From CAZLRH01 sp964562015 (GTDB lineage: Bacteria > Verrucomicrobiota > Verrucomicrobiia > Opitutales > JABDGR01): a DNA stretch of 25,042 bases. The position numbers and the translations under genes are program-made. The stretch covers positions 1-25,042 of the forward strand of contig CAZLRH010000036.1 of assembly GCA_964562015.1 (NCBI GenBank). Direction: 5' to 3'. Shown one piece after another: positions 21,442-25,042 of this stretch. Each line of letters begins with the position of its first letter. The first letter of the stretch is position 1. The notes below the pieces were generated by a model that saw nothing but the letters and a program-made list of their open reading frames with translations, did no database searches and was not told the origin of the DNA.

Positions 21442-22581
21442 TTAGATGCAACAGAACCCCCAATTGTCGAAAACCGCTACCGCGTCAGTAATCATGACCC
21501 ATCTCGGGACTGCTCCCGAGCCACTATCCGGCATCGCAAACGAGTAATCTGTTCCGGCATCTAGCCGGAAATGCACTTTACCATCTCCAGTCGAGTAGAT
21601 GAGTATAGTGTGCCAGTTGGTATCAGGTGGTCCTAGGTCAGTGTATTGACCGGTGGTAACCTCGACAAGCGACAAGTTTACGTTTGCGTGCACGAATACA
21701 AATCTATTTAGCGTCACGGCCCACATGAAACCGCACGTTTCTGCGCCAGCGCCACGGTCAAGCCACATTTCAAATGTGTGTCCAGCTGTCTTCATTTTGA
21801 CGCGGAAAGTAAGGGCCCACTTCTGTGAGCTCAATGCTGCGTTAGCGAGCAAGTTCAAATTATTCGGCGAGCACGGGGTAGCAAACAACACGTTCCAACC
21901 TGGGTAGTTGTAATCAGTCGCGCTGAAATCCAGCGTACTGGGCGCGGGCGTTTGACAGAAATGTGTCCCACCGGCGAACGCAAACATAGTGCTTCCGAAA
22001 GCCGGGTATCCGGTTGTCGCAAGAGTATTGAAATCGTCGAATTTGTAGCGCAATGCATTTGGCAAAACGCCGATTTTTGAGGCAGAATCAGCTAGAAATT
22101 GCTGGTCAACGCTCAGCGGAGAAACGATCGAGGAGGACACACCAACGCGCGCTGCGTATGCTGCGCCGACTGATTTATCCTCAAGAACGATCAAGTTTGG
22201 CGGCATACTAATCGAGCCTGTAGCTGGAGTAGTTGAAGTCATAGCGCCAGCTGTTCCCGCGCTTAGGTAGCAGGGCTGCCCAGGTACTGGCGCGGAGTCG
22301 AATGTCACAATCGGCTGAGCATGTAGAGGGACGACATTTGCCCCATCGTATACACCAATTACACTAGCCGCATGCGAAGCGGAGTCCGCTTGCGCTTTAG
22401 CGAGCACGCCGACAGAGGCTAGACGCACGACATCACCTTTGACGGCGCCTCCCGCATCATCGGTCGTGATGAACAGACGGCCCGACGTATCCGACGCGAA
22501 CGTCGTAATTCCCGGAGGCCCCACCGGACCCCTGAGACCTCGTATCCCCTGCGGCCCGCGCTCGCCTCTTAGATTTGCCAT
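21442..22581 (-). CDS. Tail-fibre-like protein with collagen-like repeat and lectin-type C-domain
   Basis: Residues 6-24 are G-x-y repeats (G-E-R-G-P-Q-G-I-R-G-L-R-G-P-V-G-P-P-G) like short collagen triple helices used for trimerisation in phage fibres. A beta-rich middle follows (V-V-R-L-A-S-V-G-V-L and onward). The C-terminal 150 residues (F-D-D-F-N-T-L, W-A-L-T-F-R-V-K-M-K, F-V-F-V-H-A-N-V-N-L, W-H-T-I-L-I-Y-S-T-G-D-G-K-V) resemble a concanavalin/LamG-type binding domain. It probably binds a host surface carbohydrate. GGAAGG precedes the ATG. Confidence 0.75.
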   Translation of the reverse strand: MANLRGERGPQGIRGLRGPVGPPGITTFASDTSGRLFITTDDAGGAVKGDVVRLASVGVLAKAQADSASHAASVIGVYDGANVVPLHAQPIVTFDSAPVPGQPCYLSAGTAGAMTSTTPATGSISMPPNLIVLEDKSVGAAYAARVGVSSSIVSPLSVDQQFLADSASKIGVLPNALRYKFDDFNTLATTGYPAFGSTMFAFAGGTHFCQTPAPSTLDFSATDYNYPGWNVLFATPCSPNNLNLLANAALSSQKWALTFRVKMKTAGHTFEMWLDRGAGAETCGFMWAVTLNRFVFVHANVNLSLVEVTTGQYTDLGPPDTNWHTILIYSTGDGKVHFRLDAGTDYSFAMPDSGSGAVPRWVMITDAVAVFDNWGFCCI

Positions 22582-22620
22582 TGTTGCTCGCCTTCCTAGT
22601 TACTGTGGTTGTTTGGTTGC

Positions 22621-23739
22621 TTACTGAACGGGTTGCACGAAGTCAGCGTCGAGGTCTGGACTGAAGAGCTGCGCTGATGTGAGCAGGTGGTAACTGCAAT
22701 GACTGCCAATGCAGACGCCCCAATGGTCCGGCAGTGCGTCCCAGTGATTCTGCACCAACCAAGTATCGGTCGGCACATTGTATCCAAATAATCCCTCGGC
22801 GTGTCCACCGTCAACAGGACCAGTGAGAGACATGTTTCCGCAACGGTCGGGAGTCATCATCCCGTCGAGCCAATTCATGCCAGCGATAACTGGACCCGAT
22901 TGAATTGCAACCTTGATCGCCGCCATGCCGTTGAGCACTTGGCAGCCCTTGGCAAACCCGTTTTGCACAAGCCATTTGCAGCCGCTCAACGAATCGCTAC
23001 CGGTATCCTCTTGTGGCCACGAGCCTGGAACGTCATCGTTGGCGGTGATCCACTTGTATGCATTGAGCCCGGCAGTGTTGAGCAGCGCCTGAGTTGCAAA
23101 CGATAGCGTCCGAGGTTTTGCGCAAGCTATATCAAGCTGGGTAAAGGCCTCGCACGCTCCCACTCTCCCTTGGTTGCCGGCGAACGGGTTGTTCGACAGC
23201 CACCCAACACTCGATACTGCAGTAGTGTCCACGCCCCTGAATAGGCCAAACGTGGTCACCTTGTGCCGTGGTTTGAGTGACCGTCGAATCTCATCCAGTC
23301 GCTGCGGGTTAGGTCCCATCAATGTTGGCGGGTTACACGTGGGTTGCACAAATGGGTTAGTCGCCGCGGGTGCAGGCGGTGACACGGTTGCCGTCGGAAC
23401 TGGAGTCGGTATCGGTGTTGGTATCGGTGTTGGTATCGGTGTTGGTGCAGGGGTTGGTTTGCATGCGCTCAACGCACAACCGAGCCACACGACCTTTGCG
23501 ATTGAATTGGTAGCCACGGTCCCTTTACCTTCTGCCGCCTTCTGGACGGCGCAACACGGGTCAGGGTCAACCGTCATTGTCATTGGCGTTCGTTGCTGGA
23601 CCCAAAAACCAACGAACGTACAGAGCGCGATCACTGCCGCAACTACTGCCCCAATCACTCGCTTGTCGCTCAGCGCGGTCAGTAAGTTTACCATCAAACC
23701 GCGTTCAGCGGCCTTGACGTCATCGTCTGAGATGTTCAC
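22621..23739 (-). CDS. Membrane-anchored papain-like (C1A-type) cysteine protease
   Basis: A GTG at 23739 overlaps the lipoprotein stop (GTGA) and gives 372 residues. Residues 28-47 are a membrane span (V-I-G-A-V-V-A-A-V-I-A-L-C) with a short cytoplasmic start. Residues 95-116 are a P-T-P-I repeat linker. Residues about 165-365 carry the papain triad in order: Q190 and C196 in N-Q-G-R-V-G-A-C-E-A-F (6 apart, as in papain), H313 in G-G-H-A-E-G and N331 in V-Q-N-H-W-D. Several extra cysteines could form disulfides, fitting a periplasmic domain. A protease on a proline stalk, followed by a fibre gene, is an uncommon phage protein. It may act in lysis, in virion assembly or in superinfection blocking. 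Confidence 0.82.
   Translation of the reverse strand: MNISDDDVKAAERGLMVNLLTALSDKRVIGAVVAAVIALCTFVGFWVQQRTPMTMTVDPDPCCAVQKAAEGKGTVATNSIAKVVWLGCALSACKPTPAPTPIPTPIPTPIPTPVPTATVSPPAPAATNPFVQPTCNPPTLMGPNPQRLDEIRRSLKPRHKVTTFGLFRGVDTTAVSSVGWLSNNPFAGNQGRVGACEAFTQLDIACAKPRTLSFATQALLNTAGLNAYKWITANDDVPGSWPQEDTGSDSLSGCKWLVQNGFAKGCQVLNGMAAIKVAIQSGPVIAGMNWLDGMMTPDRCGNMSLTGPVDGGHAEGLFGYNVPTDTWLVQNHWDALPDHWGVCIGSHCSYHLLTSAQLFSPDLDADFVQPVQ
23408..23443. repeat. Three copies of a 12-bp tandem repeat
   Basis: GGTATCGGTGTT is repeated three times without change, encoding P-T-P-I on the minus strand in the stalk of the protease. Copy number could vary by slippage and would alter the stalk length. Confidence 0.9.
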
Positions 23740-24005
23740 TTGCGCACCTGTACAACTTGCATCGTTGCCTTGGGATAGAGCACTTGCAGTTGCTGCTGCT
23801 GCTCCTGAGCCGCAGACTCGGTCGTTGCGCAACCGAGGATTACCGCCTGCAACCCGAGAGGCGCCAGGGGCTGCTTGACCTTGATGCAAAACTGGTACAC
23901 CTGACCCTCAGCGTCCGTTGCAGCGACTTGCTTGATTGACGCGCCGCACGCACTCAGCAGAGGGGCAAAGAGCAGCGCAAACAGGATGACTTTTATACCA
24001 TTCAT
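23736..24005 (-). CDS. Small lipoprotein (89 aa)
   Basis: Signal peptide of type II: M-N-G-I-K-V-I-L-F-A-L-L-F-A-P then lipobox L-L-S-A-C with Cys20, so the mature protein would be lipid-anchored, probably in the outer membrane. The mature part has a Q-rich stretch (A-A-Q-E-Q-Q-Q-Q-Q-L) and two further cysteines. AGGAAG precedes the ATG. It is coupled by GTGA to the membrane protease. Phage lipoproteins next to a membrane-spanning partner can be o-spanins or superinfection-exclusion proteins; its size fits either. Confidence 0.75.
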   Translation of the reverse strand: MNGIKVILFALLFAPLLSACGASIKQVAATDAEGQVYQFCIKVKQPLAPLGLQAVILGCATTESAAQEQQQQLQVLYPKATMQVVQVRK

Positions 24006-24020
24006 GCTTCTATCTTCCTT

Positions 24021-25042
24021 TCAGCTCGCATAATTGCCGCCGCCGTCAATATCGACGTAGACGACGCAGTCACGGACATTGGTCATGGTGGCACTGTGAT
24101 GCACACTGATCTGGATAGTTCCGTTGTTCGTCCCGAGCAGAGTTAGATTTATGATCAGATCATCGTCCGCAGCTATGGCACCGATTCTGCGAACTTCTGT
24201 GATGCTGTCCAGTTGCCACGTACCACCAACTCGCTGGTAATAGATCAGGACTTGGAGCGTCTTGTCTACTGGCAGGTTACCAGACGACGTCATGTATTGA
24301 GCGCGAATTGTGATCGTTGCCATCGTGTACCAGGTGGCAACATTCGGGGATACGGCGTCAGCTTTCCACGTTGACTCAATATAGGTCAGTAGGGTTGGAC
24401 TACCGGAGTCACCTGGAACAAATGCCTGTTGGTCGTGGTATTTGTGGACTCGATGTGTGCCAGTCTTAGTCACCAGCGGATTGTTCGATGACCAAGTCCC
24501 ACTGCCGAGCGAATCTGTTGCTGTCCACACCTGGCCAGGAGATGGCGAACCGCTTCGAACCCGAAGCGTCGGAGTGTCAACATGAGCGCTCGGATCTATA
24601 ATTCCGCCCCAGCCAGTGAGCCCCGTGTAATCCATCCAGAAGCGCGCGTGGGTGGGGTCGGATTGATTCGTGAATACCAACGCGCCGCGGATTCCTCCTG
24701 TAGTGGAGTGACTGTTGGCGTGAATATCCCAGCTAGAATAAAAACTACCGCCGGCATCGCTGAGCACAACACTCGTATTTCCCGAAGTCCCGTTGACCAT
24801 CAGTGCCGGACGTGCGCTACTCGCGTTGATACTAACTGGCTCGGCAACGGTAACCAATGAACCGTCATCCGTGATCGACGAGTTACCTAGACCGCCAGAG
24901 GCGAACACGGCAACCTTGCCCGCTGTGCCACTAATGGCGTCGAGCTTGGTCTTGTCTGCCGCTGACATTGAGCCTGCGGCATAGTCCGTGGCTGGCGAAA
25001 GATCTATTTCTGTCCCTGTCTTCGTGAGTGGAGCGGCTACTG
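24021..25042 (-). CDS. Tail-fibre protein, C-terminal part (partial at window end)
   Basis: The frame is open to the window edge; my reading upstream of the internal Met at 24968 gives T-G-T-E-I-D-L-S-P-A-T-D-Y-A-A-G-S before M-S-A-A-D-K-T-K-L-D. That M-S-A-A-D-K-x-K-L-D element is a recurring trimerisation/neck motif of phage tail fibres. The rest is beta-rich, Ser/Thr/Gly-rich and has no enzymatic motif. The N-terminus, which would attach it to the baseplate, lies outside. It starts the late cluster that continues with lipoprotein, protease, second fibre and hydrolase. Confidence 0.78.
   Translation of the reverse strand, partial: VAAPLTKTGTEIDLSPATDYAAGSMSAADKTKLDAISGTAGKVAVFASGGLGNSSITDDGSLVTVAEPVSINASSARPALMVNGTSGNTSVVLSDAGGSFYSSWDIHANSHSTTGGIRGALVFTNQSDPTHARFWMDYTGLTGWGGIIDPSAHVDTPTLRVRSGSPSPGQVWTATDSLGSGTWSSNNPLVTKTGTHRVHKYHDQQAFVPGDSGSPTLLTYIESTWKADAVSPNVATWYTMATITIRAQYMTSSGNLPVDKTLQVLIYYQRVGGTWQLDSITEVRRIGAIAADDDLIINLTLLGTNNGTIQISVHHSATMTNVRDCVVYVDIDGGGNYAS

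Noticed and set aside
1..25042. CRISPR array or insertion sequence
   Set aside because: No regularly spaced repeats of CRISPR type and no transposase motif were seen. The repeats found are operators, iteron-like or arm sites.

Overview
The window reads as about 25 kb of a temperate, tailed double-stranded DNA phage (Caudoviricetes-like) in its unintegrated form. The host is probably Gram-negative, because a lipobox lipoprotein and membrane-anchored lysis-type proteins are present. I cannot name the host. The evidence for a temperate phage is a tyrosine integrase next to an attP-like site built from the 3' half of a tRNA-Leu(GAG) gene, an XRE-type repressor between divergent operator/promoters, a large terminase, a replicative helicase, a RecE-like exonuclease and tail-fibre proteins. 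Phage genes lie on both sides of the att site. This fits attP in a circular or concatemeric genome better than an attL or attR junction.

Layout. (1) 1-2631, minus strand: two small unknown genes and a two-domain glycosyltransferase. (2) 2643-5039, minus: a very long terminase with an N-terminal helix-turn-helix extension. (3) 5040-5445: no convincing gene, but a dense cluster of CGTTCC/GGAACG repeats that may be a replication origin or operator array. (4) 5391-11922, minus: a tightly packed replication and DNA-metabolism operon. It holds a DnaB/RepA-like helicase, a mini ASCH protein, a ribbon-helix-helix/cytosine methylase fusion, a VRR-NUC nuclease, small zinc-ribbon proteins, a DUF2158 protein, a DECH helicase and coiled-coil proteins. 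Most neighbours overlap by 1, 4 or 8 bases. (5) 11947-12152: attP. (6) 12149-13646, minus: integrase, excisionase-like protein and a small DNA-binding protein. (7) 13657-14340: immunity region with repeated TTGACA-N4-TACC promoter/operator modules and the repressor on the plus strand. (8) 14389-19355, plus: early recombination module, including a coiled-coil protein, a RecE-like exonuclease, a deoxyribosyltransferase-like protein and an SSB-like protein, followed by small accessory genes with their own promoters and a terminator. (9) 19267-25042, minus: probable lysis and host-interaction genes. These are a TM/coiled-coil protein, a Cys/His amidase-like protein, a GHSGG hydrolase, a collagen/lectin-like fibre, a membrane-anchored papain-like protease, a lipoprotein and a partial tail fibre.

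How it fits together. The repressor would hold down leftward (PL) and rightward (PR) transcription through shared palindromic operators. Leftward transcription gives xis/int and, beyond attP, the replication operon and terminase. Rightward transcription gives homologous recombination functions. Capsid, portal and most tail genes are not in the window and presumably lie beyond its ends. Functional calls rest on motifs read by eye; no database search was run.
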